Origin: Chitinophagaceae bacterium
Lineage (GTDB): Bacteria; Bacteroidota; Bacteroidia; Chitinophagales; Chitinophagaceae
DNA length: 12,718 nt
Direction: 5' to 3'
NCBI GenBank assembly: GCA_023251335.1
Contig: JAHEZA010000023.1
Span: 1-12,718 of the forward strand
Made by a program: the position numbers and the translations under genes. The notes under the pieces are model-generated. The model made no database searches. It was not told the DNA's origin and was given only the letters and a program-made list of their open reading frames with translations. Positions 1 to 6,306 of this stretch are shown one piece after another. Every line of letters begins with the position of its first letter. Positions within the stretch are counted from its first letter, which is position 1.

Positions 1-142
1 ACATTGTTGCAGCATATAGTTTTAAAACTGTACAGTAAATCAACATTTAATTGAGATTTTACTTTTGAGAGTTAATAAGTTTAACTGGCTTAAAATATAG
101 AGGCAGGGATTTCAATCGATAAAAGCTACAAGGAACTGACTT

Positions 143-177
143 TTTGCGAAACCGCGCTAACTCATTTATAATTTTTG
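143..177 (+). promoter_or_regulatory. Possible promoter upstream of the DoxX-like gene
   Basis: A TTTG (143-146) is followed after 22 bases by TAATTTTTG (169-177). This resembles the Bacteroidota primary sigma pattern, a TTTG near -33 and TAnnTTTG near -7, but with one extra base inside the -7 element. It lies about 120 bases before the likely start codon at 299. The rest of positions 1-298 has frequent stops in all frames and no RNA gene that I can recognise. In AT-rich DNA such matches arise easily, so this is a weak call. Confidence 0.22.
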
Positions 178-298
178 GAGTGCTATATAGTGGTCACAAT
201 TTGCCGTCTGTAGATTTTCTATTAAATGAAATCAATTATTTGCGATCTTGCTTTCAGAAATAAATTTCAAAATTCTTTTCATTTACAGAATCAAGATT

Positions 299-1183
299 AT
301 GAAGGCTGAAAATACCGGTATTTTTATCAAAACAGGACGTGCATTTTACGCCATTGGCATTATTGCTTTTGGAATACAACAAATTGTTATCAGGGATTTT
401 CGGCCCGAAATATTATCACCATTTCCTGCGTGGGCACATGAATACATTGCCTTTCCACTTATAACAGGAATCGCTTTGATAGTTGCCGGTGTTATTATCT
501 CAGGATTGTTTAAAATAAAAGAAAATATCAAAAAAAAAACCTGCCTCTATCTGGGATTATATTTTTTGCTGCTAATCTTAATTTGCCATATTCCTTACAA
601 CCTGATATTTAGTCCAAATAAAGCAATCCACGTGGGCGTTTGGGCGCCGATGTTGAAGGAATTAGCGTATTGTGGTGGCGCATTTGTAATTGCCGGTTCG
701 TTTGAAAACACTTCCCTAATTGGTAACAATATTTCAAGACGATCCTTTTTAGAAAAATTAATTCCATTCGGAAGAATATTTTTTTCTACCACAATGATCA
801 TTTATGGATATAGCCATTTTTTATACACCGAATACATAAAACAAATGGTGCCTGCATGGTTTGGTGTTCCGGTTTTCTGGACTTACTTTGGTGGCACCGC
901 GTTGATAGTTTCGGGAATATGTATCATTCTGAAAATTTTTATAAAGCCGGTTGCCGGGTTGTTGGCAATTATGATTTTTCTGTGGTTTATTTTTCTTCAT
1001 ATCCCGGATGCGATTTCGAATCCTTATCTTGGTCGCGGAAATGAAATTGTAAGTGCGTTTGATGCATTACTTTTCAGCGGTGTGGCAATTCTGATTGCTC
1101 TTACAACAAACAAAAGCGCGGATGAAATGCAAAATTCCAACTTTCTAATTCCAGGCTATGAGATAAAAAATAAGGAACATTAA
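299..1183 (+). CDS. Membrane protein with two DoxX-like halves
   Basis: A 294-residue integral membrane protein of about eight hydrophobic helices and no signal peptide. I chose the ATG at 299. The frame opens at 248, but the 17 extra residues look like translated leader, and the protein from MKAENTG begins like a normal membrane protein. The two halves are visibly related. Residues 13-67 and 158-210 both read GR-x-F, then an aromatic/Ile-rich helix, then PAW, then a glycine-rich helix with ALIVxG. Each half later carries HIP (97-99 and 234-236). This matches the DoxX/DoxD-like four-helix fold, duplicated in tandem. Family members are mostly uncharacterised, and some are linked to quinone or sulfur redox chemistry, so no substrate can be named. 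It converges on the secreted-protein gene at 1305-1724. The fold call is fairly sure; the function is unknown. Confidence 0.75.
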   Translation: MKAENTGIFIKTGRAFYAIGIIAFGIQQIVIRDFRPEILSPFPAWAHEYIAFPLITGIALIVAGVIISGLFKIKENIKKKTCLYLGLYFLLLILICHIPYNLIFSPNKAIHVGVWAPMLKELAYCGGAFVIAGSFENTSLIGNNISRRSFLEKLIPFGRIFFSTTMIIYGYSHFLYTEYIKQMVPAWFGVPVFWTYFGGTALIVSGICIILKIFIKPVAGLLAIMIFLWFIFLHIPDAISNPYLGRGNEIVSAFDALLFSGVAILIALTTNKSADEMQNSNFLIPGYEIKNKEH

Positions 1184-1207
1184 CGGGAAATCTTCTATCA
1201 GACGTTC

Positions 1208-1262
1208 AATTAAAAATTCGCTCTTTTTATTTGTTTACTGCTAAGTTTAGAAAATTACAGCA
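1208..1262 (+). repeat. Dispersed repeat, copy 1
   Basis: The 21-base core at 1220-1240 (G followed by CTCTTTTTATTTGTTTACTG) is identical to 1899-1919. Similarity extends imperfectly to both sides, over roughly 55 bases. It lies in the convergent gap between the DoxX-like gene and the secreted-protein gene, on the 3' side of both. A 21-base identity is not expected by chance in 12.7 kb, even in AT-rich DNA. Confidence 0.75.
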
Positions 1263-1304
1263 TCGCTTAACGATTTATGTTCTATTAAAATGAATGCGCC
1301 AATG

Positions 1305-1724
1305 TTAGTTTGCTTTTACAGAATCAACGGCTTCGCTTCTTTTGCCGGTCACCACAAACATATTATTATACATATTGCCATTTAATAGTCCCTCTTTATT
1401 TTGAGACAAATTATAATCAATATCATAGTTCTGTAGCGTTGCATTAAATGTAAGCACGGTATCTTTTACTATAGGGTTTACTATAGCTACTTCCGCAGGC
1501 TGCGGATCGGCAAATTTGAGTGTACCAGCCAGTTTTCCATCTTTGTCATTCAAAAGGAGCTGGCACTTAACATCGCCCTGGGGCAAGCCTAACATAACTA
1601 TATCCCAACTACCGAGAAAGTTAGCGTTTCCAATTGTTGATTGTGCTGTGCTGTCTGCTGTCTGTGCATTAATACCGATAAATGAAAGCATGATAATGCA
1701 AAAAAATAAAATTGTCTTTTTCAT
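1305..1724 (-). CDS. Small secreted protein of unknown function
   Basis: A 139-residue protein with a clear Sec signal peptide: KK at 2-3, a hydrophobic stretch at about 5-18, and a probable signal peptidase I site after Ala20 (INA|Q). There is no lipobox cysteine, so the product is probably periplasmic or released. The mature part begins with a Ser/Thr/Gln-rich linker (21-33) and then GSWDI, followed by alternating strands such as KCQLLL and GKLAGTLKF. This pattern is typical of small lipocalin-like or calycin-like beta barrels that open with a G-x-W motif. No catalytic motif is visible. The ligand or role cannot be inferred. The gene stands alone and is flanked on both sides by copies of the dispersed repeat (1220-1240 and 1899-1919). 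Coding status is well supported by the signal peptide; the fold is a guess. Confidence 0.75.
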   Translation of the reverse strand: MKKTILFFCIIMLSFIGINAQTADSTAQSTIGNANFLGSWDIVMLGLPQGDVKCQLLLNDKDGKLAGTLKFADPQPAEVAIVNPIVKDTVLTFNATLQNYDIDYNLSQNKEGLLNGNMYNNMFVVTGKRSEAVDSVKAN

Positions 1725-1886
1725 TAATGATTTTTTAGTTGGTTATTTTTTTAAACTGACTATGAAAGTAGAAAACGGGATAAAACTAATTTAGTTCCGT
1801 TAAAAATGTGCGATGAAAATAAGGGAAATTATCTGAATCTATTCGGGCAAGTCAATATTTAATTTTGCCCAACCGTTATTTTGGGA

Positions 1887-1940
1887 AATTGAAAAGTTGC
1901 TCTTTTTATTTGTTTACTGGTTAGGTCGGAAAAGTTAGCA
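1887..1940 (+). repeat. Dispersed repeat, copy 2
   Basis: The core at 1899-1919 is identical over 21 bases to 1220-1240. The flanks also align: AATT-x-AAAA-x-TT before it, and after it a stretch ending GAAAA, then TTA and GCA, with a two-base gap. Copies 1 and 2 are in direct orientation, 679 bases apart, and enclose the secreted-protein gene. Confidence 0.75.
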
Positions 1941-1994
1941 TTATAGATTCCTCCCATTTGACAGGTCACTGATAGCTTAACAATCCTGTTATTC

Positions 1995-2013
1995 CATCCG
2001 CAGATTGCGGATG
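1995..2013. repeat. Short perfect palindrome (REP-like hairpin)
   Basis: Arms CATCCGCA and TGCGGATG pair perfectly over 8 bp around a three-base loop (GAT). It is unusually GC-rich for the surrounding AT-rich DNA. No U-tract follows on either strand, so it is not a standard intrinsic terminator. Its CCGCA/TGCGG core recurs in the palindrome at 7678-7705. Confidence 0.55.
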
Positions 2014-2182
2014 TTTAAGCTTCCGGAGATTAAAAGAATTCCGAAAAGCAGCATCTATTTTTTTCATACCGACAATGACTTTCCAAAAGTTCCTTTTCTT
2101 AAATGACATCATTAAAAATTGGCTAACAGTTTGTTCATGAAAATTTCTCTTCATCCCTTATATTGCATTTATAAACATTAAT

Positions 2183-2557
2183 ATGTCAACAACAAATAAC
2201 CGCAAGGACAAAACTAAAAAGCTAGCTCACATATTTGCGGGCATTATCATCCTGGTACATGCTTACGAAAAGTATGAGCTGGATGAAGGATCCTGGGTGA
2301 TATTTTTAACAGCGGGTATTGCATTTTTATTGGTAGCCATCCTGCATCATAGGTTGGTTTATATTTTTCCCTATGTAGATGGCGTATTCTTTTTTATTGA
2401 AGCAATCTTGTGTGCGTTCATAGCAGCAGATTATTTTGTGCATGGCAAAAAAGGATTGCCCTGGTGCTATGTGATCGCCTCCGCAGCTTATTTATTTGCT
2501 GGATTTATAAAAGGTAAAAAGGGAAAGACTATACATCAAAAAAACATCGGTGGCTGA
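2183..2557 (+). CDS. Small four-helix membrane protein, unknown
   Basis: A 124-residue protein with four predicted transmembrane helices at about 13-28, 36-54, 60-84 and 92-110. The N-terminal tail is hydrophilic and Lys/Arg-rich (RKDKTKK) and the C-terminus is basic (KGKKGK), which suggests both ends lie in the cytoplasm. Acidic and aromatic residues sit near the membrane borders (HAYEKYELDEG, YVDG, AADYF). I recognise no family motif and no catalytic or metal site. It begins at the first ATG in frame, at 2183. The gene stands alone. The next gene (2639-3160) converges on it with an 80-base gap. The helices make it a believable gene; function is unknown. Confidence 0.65.
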   Translation: MSTTNNRKDKTKKLAHIFAGIIILVHAYEKYELDEGSWVIFLTAGIAFLLVAILHHRLVYIFPYVDGVFFFIEAILCAFIAADYFVHGKKGLPWCYVIASAAYLFAGFIKGKKGKTIHQKNIGG

Positions 2558-2638
2558 TGTACACTCGAATGGATTCTCGCCGTAACTTGATAAGTAATAA
2601 TCCCGTGGAACAAATTTCTTACTTCCGGAGTCAGATTA

Positions 2639-3160
2639 TTATGCCCGTGCTTCCATTTGAGGTGTTAGCATTTTGGAGAACATAGCACACCAATATTGTG
2701 CTTTAGCTTTTAAGAATTCAAATTCTTTTTTGGAATTGATAATGCCATTAGTGAAGATAATTGAAACAGGTTGCATATGATTGTTGAATTCAAACTGTAA
2801 TGCCACTGTAATAGCTGCGTTATCCTCAACGATCTTTTTTAAACTGCCACGTGTAATTAAAGACGAATTGGTTACCAGTTGGCAATCGTGTACGTCATCA
2901 AGCGATATGATTGACGATTGATAACCACCCTTCACTTTTTCTAGTATCATGATTTTTCTATGGATTCCATCAATGCCAATTACTTTATTATTCAGAATTT
3001 CCTGGCTGCAGAAAGTAAGATGGTTGGCAGCGCCGGCTCTGCTCAGTTTTTTTAAAAGGCTTTCCATTCTCTTTTTAGAACTTGGTACGACAAAAGGCAC
3101 TAAAGCATATAAAAATGAGGCAATGGAAAGAAAAATCAGGAAAGTAGCGATTGGATTCAT
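2639..3160 (-). CDS. Membrane-anchored protein of unknown function
   Basis: A 173-residue protein with one N-terminal hydrophobic segment (about 4-25), a basic stretch (KKRMESLLKK, 29-38) and a soluble remainder probably on the cytoplasmic side. Residues 50-150 alternate hydrophobic strands (KVIGIDGIHRKIMIL, SIISLDDVHDCQLV, AITVALQFEFNN, PVSIIFTN) and end in an amphipathic helix (KKEFEFLKAKAQYWCAMFSKML). This strand-rich pattern with a closing helix resembles a bacterial PH-like domain, but I cannot confirm it. The hydrophobic segment could be read as a signal peptide, but there is no good cleavage site and positive charge follows it, which favours an anchor. It has no operon partner. The gene is probably real; the function is unknown. 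Confidence 0.65.
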   Translation of the reverse strand: MNPIATFLIFLSIASFLYALVPFVVPSSKKRMESLLKKLSRAGAANHLTFCSQEILNNKVIGIDGIHRKIMILEKVKGGYQSSIISLDDVHDCQLVTNSSLITRGSLKKIVEDNAAITVALQFEFNNHMQPVSIIFTNGIINSKKEFEFLKAKAQYWCAMFSKMLTPQMEARA

Positions 3161-3554
3161 ACTGGATAATTATGTTGTAAAAAAATGGTTTTTCGGTCTT
3201 ACTTAAAATATTACAACGCTCTATTTTAAAAATAATTGCACAGAAAAGAAAATAAAAAAGAAACTGCTAAAAAGAAGGTATGGTCAAATTCGTATCAGTT
3301 TATCTATAGCATGCATTCAGGAATTTAGATAAGCTTCTCAGCGCCGATTGCGGCGGTTAAATTTGAGATTGAAATTAGAGCTCGTATGCTACAATAAACA
3401 GCATAGAACTCTCATGAATGGGAGAATAATTTAAAACAAAAGATTTTCTGAAATGCAGTAGAACTGGTTGTGTCTTTTACTTACGAAGGGATAAACTAAT
3501 TAACTTAGTGAATCAAAATATCTCTTTTTTATCGGTTTACTGTTTCATCAAACA
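3161..3554. other. 394-base stretch without a gene
   Basis: No open frame of useful length and no tRNA fold were found. I looked here for tmRNA because it often neighbours smpB, but saw no tRNA-like acceptor or T-loop. The stretch holds a small hairpin at 3342-3355 (CGCCG/CGGCG around ATTG), which shares GATTGCGG with the palindrome at 1995-2013. It also holds GGGATAAACTAATTAACTTAGT (3488-3509), similar to 1777-1795, and the third repeat copy (3522-3542) next to the smpB stop codon. Confidence 0.5.
3522..3542 (+). repeat. Dispersed repeat, variant copy 3
   Basis: CTCTTTTTT then ATCGG then TTTACTG. It matches the CTCTTTTTATTTGTTTACTG core at 18 of 20 positions after allowing one extra T. It has the same orientation as copies 1 and 2. 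It sits 12 bases beyond the smpB stop codon, and its TTTACTG end forms one arm of the hairpin at 3535-3560. Confidence 0.6.
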
Positions 3555-3560
3555 CTAAAC
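3535..3560 (-). other. Hairpin spanning the smpB stop codon
   Basis: Two 11-base arms (GTTTACTGTTT, 3535-3545, and AAACACTAAAC, 3550-3560, on the + strand) pair with a single mismatch around a four-base loop. The smpB stop codon (3555-3557) lies within one arm and part of repeat copy 3 in the other. No U-tract follows on the minus strand. It may mark the transcript end or protect it, but it is not a textbook terminator. Confidence 0.35.
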
Positions 3561-3992
3561 GCCATATTTTCTTTTTATATCTCTGTCACTTTCTCTTTCC
3601 TTGATGGTTTCTCTTTTATCGTAGATCTTCTTTCCTTTGCCAAGGCCAATCTCCAGTTTTGCAAAACCACTTGCTGAAAAAAATATTTTTAAAGGAATAA
3701 TGGAATAACCTTTCTCTTTTATCTTGTTTTCCAGCTTGCGCAATTCTTTCTTATGCAACAATAATTTGCGCTCCTGCATAGGTTCGTGGTTGTAATGGGT
3801 GCCGAAACTATATTCAGAAATATGCAGGCTTTTTACATATAATTCTCCTTTGTTAAAAATACAATAGCTATCATTAAAACTCGCTTTCCCTGCGCGAAGT
3901 GATTTTATTTCAGTTCCAGACAATACAAGGCCCGCAACGTATTTCGCCTCAATATTGTATTCGTAATATGCTTTTCGGTTTCGTAAATCCAT
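3555..3992 (-). CDS. smpB: SsrA-binding protein SmpB
   Basis: A 145-residue protein with full SmpB features. It binds tmRNA and delivers it to stalled ribosomes in trans-translation, tagging incomplete proteins for degradation. Visible motifs are NRKAYYEY at the N-terminus, SGTEIKSLRAGKASFNDSY (25-43), GELYVKSLHISEY, NHEP followed by ERKLLLHKKE (75-84), and GKGKKIYDKRETIKERESDRD at the start of the basic C-terminal tail that enters the mRNA channel. Length is near the family norm of about 150. The start at 3992 is chosen because SmpB proteins begin just before the NRKA motif. The start codon directly follows the U-tract of the accD terminator (see 3993-4030), so smpB depends either on read-through from accD or on a promoter inside the accD 3' region, where AAACTTTG (4031-4038, minus) is a near match to TAnnTTTG. 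Identification is secure. Confidence 0.95.
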   Translation of the reverse strand: MDLRNRKAYYEYNIEAKYVAGLVLSGTEIKSLRAGKASFNDSYCIFNKGELYVKSLHISEYSFGTHYNHEPMQERKLLLHKKELRKLENKIKEKGYSIIPLKIFFSASGFAKLEIGLGKGKKIYDKRETIKERESDRDIKRKYGV

Positions 3993-4030
3993 AATAAAAA
4001 AACAGCAGGAATTTTATAAGATTCCTGCTG
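3993..4030 (-). terminator. Intrinsic terminator of accD
   Basis: On the minus strand a perfect 10-bp stem (CAGCAGGAAT with ATTCCTGCTG, 4003-4012 and 4021-4030) with an eight-base loop is followed at once by seven U residues (3996-4002). It lies 20 bases after the accD stop codon. This is the clearest rho-independent terminator in the window. The smpB ATG follows the U-tract after three bases. Confidence 0.85.
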
Positions 4031-4050
4031 CAAAGTTTGGTTATTTAAAA

Positions 4051-4962
4051 TTAATGACTAAATAAAATCAATAATTGTTTTAGTTTTTCTTTCAGGTCTT
4101 TTCTTGAAACGATAAAATCGAGAAAACCATGTTCCAGCAGAAACTCGCTTCGCTGAAAGCCGGGTGGCAAATCTTTTTTAATAGTTTCCTTTATAACGCG
4201 TGGACCGGCAAAACCAATGAGAGCGCCGGGTTCGGCCATTATTACATCGCCGAGCATCGCAAAAGAAGCGGTAGTGCCTCCAAATGTGGGATCAGTACAC
4301 AAAGAGAAATACGGGATTTTTGCATCAGTGAGCAATGATAATCCACCTGACGTTTTAGCCAGTTGCATCAATGAAAAGGCGCTTTCCATCATACGCGCGC
4401 CACCACTTTTATTAATAATCATCAAGGGTATCTTGTGTTTAATACAGTATTCGCAGGCCCGAAAAATTTTCTCTCCCATCACACTGCCCAGGCTTCCGCC
4501 AATGAATTCAAAATCCATGCTCGCTATTACGATTTCCATTTCAGCCACTTTTCCGTGTGCAATGGTGATAGAATCATGGATTGTTGTTTTGGCGTAGGTT
4601 TCTTCAAGGCGTTGTGAGTAGGGCTTCAGGTCAACAAACCCAAGCAGATCTTTGGACTTGATATTAGCGAACAGTTCTTTATGCTCACCATCATCGAATA
4701 AAATTTCAAAGTATTCCGCGCTTCCAATCCGATGATGGTATCCGCACTTTGGGCAAACAAAAAGGTTCTCTCTTAGTTCAGACACCGTACAGGTATATCG
4801 GCATTGGGGACATTTCGTCCATAGTCCATCAGGAGCTTCCTTTTTGTCTTTGGTAGAAGTGGTGATACCCTTTTGAATTCTACGAAACCAACTACGTTTT
4901 GCAGCATCAGTATTATCCTCATCGCCTGCAAGATTTGCGTCAAAATCTTCGTCTTGTTTCAT
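4051..4962 (-). CDS. accD: Acetyl-CoA carboxylase carboxyltransferase subunit beta
   Basis: A 303-residue AccD. With AccA it transfers the carboxyl group from carboxybiotin to acetyl-CoA, giving malonyl-CoA for fatty-acid synthesis in the cytoplasm. A four-cysteine zinc ribbon is visible at Cys51, Cys54, Cys70 and Cys73 (CPQC...CPKC). The crotonase-type carboxyltransferase fold follows, with GGSLGSVMGEK (155-165), SGGARMME (186-193), PTFGGTTASFAMLGD (225-239), EPGALIGFAGPRVI (244-257) and PPGFQRSEFLLEHG (266-279). The usual AccD N-terminus begins near SWFRRIQKGI (24-33). Here about 23 acidic residues precede it, with no in-frame ATG closer to the conserved part. GGAG lies 5 bases before the chosen ATG. 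accA is not in this window. The fbaB stop is 80 bases upstream, so the two genes may share a transcript, and a strong terminator follows accD. Confidence 0.95.
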   Translation of the reverse strand: MKQDEDFDANLAGDEDNTDAAKRSWFRRIQKGITTSTKDKKEAPDGLWTKCPQCRYTCTVSELRENLFVCPKCGYHHRIGSAEYFEILFDDGEHKELFANIKSKDLLGFVDLKPYSQRLEETYAKTTIHDSITIAHGKVAEMEIVIASMDFEFIGGSLGSVMGEKIFRACEYCIKHKIPLMIINKSGGARMMESAFSLMQLAKTSGGLSLLTDAKIPYFSLCTDPTFGGTTASFAMLGDVIMAEPGALIGFAGPRVIKETIKKDLPPGFQRSEFLLEHGFLDFIVSRKDLKEKLKQLLILFSH

Positions 4963-5042
4963 AACTCCAGCCTTTATGCGGCTTTAAAGTTTTTAATTTT
5001 AAAAATGGCTCAAAACTTTTTTTTCCGGTATTGCAAAGGGTG

Positions 5043-6098
5043 TTAGGCTATTGTAATACTTTTATCCAAATATACATCCTGTGTTGCATTCAATAACTCT
5101 ACGCCATCTTTGAAGGGTTTCTGGAATGCTTTTCTTCCAAGAATTAATCCCATTCCTCCGGCGCGCTTGTTGACAACTGCGGTTTCTACAGCCTCCTGCA
5201 AGTCTGCAGCTCCTTTACTTTCTCCGCCACTGTTTATTAAACCAATTTTACCACTATAACAATTCAAAACCTGGTAACGGCAAAGATCAATTGGATGATC
5301 CGAACTAAGGTTTTCATAAACAAGAGGTGATGTTTTACCGAATTTCACTGCATTATATCCGCCATTGCTGGTCGCCATTTTTTGTTTAATAATATCTGCC
5401 TGTAACGTCACACCGATGTGGTTTGCCTGTCCTGTTAAGTCTGCGGCAGTGGAATAATCTTTTCCATCTACTTTAAAGCCGTCGTTACGCAGGTAACACC
5501 ACAGAATGGTGCACATTCCCAATTCATGCGCTAACGCAAAAGCTTCACTTACTTCCTGAAGCTGGCGGGTGCTTTCGTGGCTTCCCCAATAAACTGTTGC
5601 TCCAATACCTACAGCACCCATATTATAAGCAGTCTCTACCGAGCCAAACATCGTCTGGTCATATTTATTTGGATAGCTTAATAATTCGTTATGATTAATC
5701 TTTACAATAAATGGTATTTTATGTGCATATTTTCTGCTTAGAATTCCTAAAACTCCAAATGTAGAAGCTACACCATTACATCCACTTTCAATAGCAAGTT
5801 TTACAATATTTTCAGGATCGAAATACATTGGGTTTGGCGCGAATGAAGCACCGGCGCTATGTTCTATTCCCTGATCAACAGGAAATATGGAGCAATAACC
5901 TGTTCCGCCCAGGCGTCCATGATCCAATAATTGCTGCATGCTCCCAACTACACGATTGTTCCGGTCGCTTTGTACAAAAATATCGTCCATATAAGAAGAA
6001 GAAGGTAATGTAAGCGTTGATTTGTCAATTTTACATTTGTGATTCATTAAGCTTTCTGCTTTGTCGCCTAAAATGTCTGCAATTTTTTTTGATGCCAT
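5043..6098 (-). CDS. fbaB: Class I fructose-bisphosphate aldolase
   Basis: A 351-residue aldolase of the DhnA/FbaB (archaeal-type class I) family. It cleaves fructose-1,6-bisphosphate to dihydroxyacetone phosphate and glyceraldehyde-3-phosphate through a Schiff-base lysine, without a metal. Visible landmarks are the [15 protein letters not shown] segment (72-86), VKINHNE (132-138), the [13 protein letters not shown] strand (161-173), and LQADIIKQK (232-240). Lys238 is the probable Schiff-base lysine by analogy with ADxxK in the family. The phosphate-binding loops are INSGGESKG (288-296) and [10 protein letters not shown] (317-326). Length is normal for the FbaB type. The start ATG at 6098 gives [12 protein letters not shown] promoter-like TATTTTTG lies about 20 bases upstream. 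It follows the Fe-S protein gene after 208 bases and precedes accD, giving a glycolysis-to-fatty-acid neighbourhood, though co-regulation is inference only. Confidence 0.95.
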   Translation of the reverse strand: MASKKIADILGDKAESLMNHKCKIDKSTLTLPSSSYMDDIFVQSDRNNRVVGSMQQLLDHGRLGGTGYCSIFPVDQGIEHSAGASFAPNPMYFDPENIVKLAIESGCNGVASTFGVLGILSRKYAHKIPFIVKINHNELLSYPNKYDQTMFGSVETAYNMGAVGIGATVYWGSHESTRQLQEVSEAFALAHELGMCTILWCYLRNDGFKVDGKDYSTAADLTGQANHIGVTLQADIIKQKMATSNGGYNAVKFGKTSPLVYENLSSDHPIDLCRYQVLNCYSGKIGLINSGGESKGAADLQEAVETAVVNKRAGGMGLILGRKAFQKPFKDGVELLNATQDVYLDKSITIA

Positions 6099-6118
6099 TA
6101 TATATTTTTTAATTTTCG

Positions 6119-6126
6119 CAAAAATA
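6119..6126 (-). promoter_or_regulatory. Probable -7 promoter element of fbaB
   Basis: TATTTTTG on the minus strand is an exact match to the Bacteroidota -7 consensus TAnnTTTG, ending 20 bases before the fbaB ATG and followed by C, as is common. That position would give a very short leader. No good TTTG sits 19-21 bases further upstream, so the -33 part is weak. Confidence 0.45.
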
Positions 6127-6306
6127 GGAAATTACCTGTTTATATAATGTAAGATTTAAAGGAACTGATTCAGTAAGGTTTTTTAATGTGAGATAGGAAG
6201 AGATGTGGTAGACGATTTAAATTGTCGGAGTAAAAGTTGCATTATTCCTGATTACTATTTTTGTAGAAAACAGGTTATTTTCTAATTCAGATTGCTTCAA
6301 TTTTTC

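Larger units (their letters stand above)
1725..2182. other. 458-base stretch without a convincing gene
   Basis: It holds dispersed repeat copy 2 (1887-1940) and a perfect palindrome (1995-2013). It also has a 62-codon minus-strand frame (1966-2154) that I do not accept as a gene: the palindrome lies inside it and its product shows no recognisable domain. The segment GGGATAAAACTAATTTAGT (1777-1795) resembles 3488-3509. A TTTG at 2130-2133 and TATATTG at 2159-2165 could form a weak promoter for the membrane-protein gene starting at 2183, though the 25-base spacing is long. No RNA gene was recognised. Confidence 0.5.

Noticed and set aside
1016..1024. TTCGAATCC, resembling a tRNA T-loop
   Set aside because: It lies inside the coding sequence of the DoxX-like protein, and no cloverleaf can be built around it.
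1966..2154. 62-codon minus-strand frame that could be a small gene
   Set aside because: It contains a perfect GC-rich palindrome, shows no domain, signal peptide or membrane segment, and its product has no recognisable pattern. Repeat copy 2 lies 47 bases past its stop, which is the only hint in its favour.
3161..3554. tmRNA (ssrA) next to smpB
   Set aside because: No tRNA-like acceptor, T-loop or tag-coding frame could be found in this stretch on either strand.
1208..3560. Integron-like cassette array, with repeats as attC sites
   Set aside because: The genes lie on both strands, the repeats lack the paired R and L boxes of attC, and there is no integrase gene in the window.
4217..4597. 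126-codon frame antisense to accD
   Set aside because: It is the reverse of the highly conserved carboxyltransferase region and shows no protein features of its own.
6256..6263. Plus-strand TATTTTTG, an exact -7 match
   Set aside because: No plus-strand gene follows; it points into the 3' end of the Fe-S gene, and the nearest TTG upstream is only 16 bases away. It could drive an antisense RNA, but nothing supports that.
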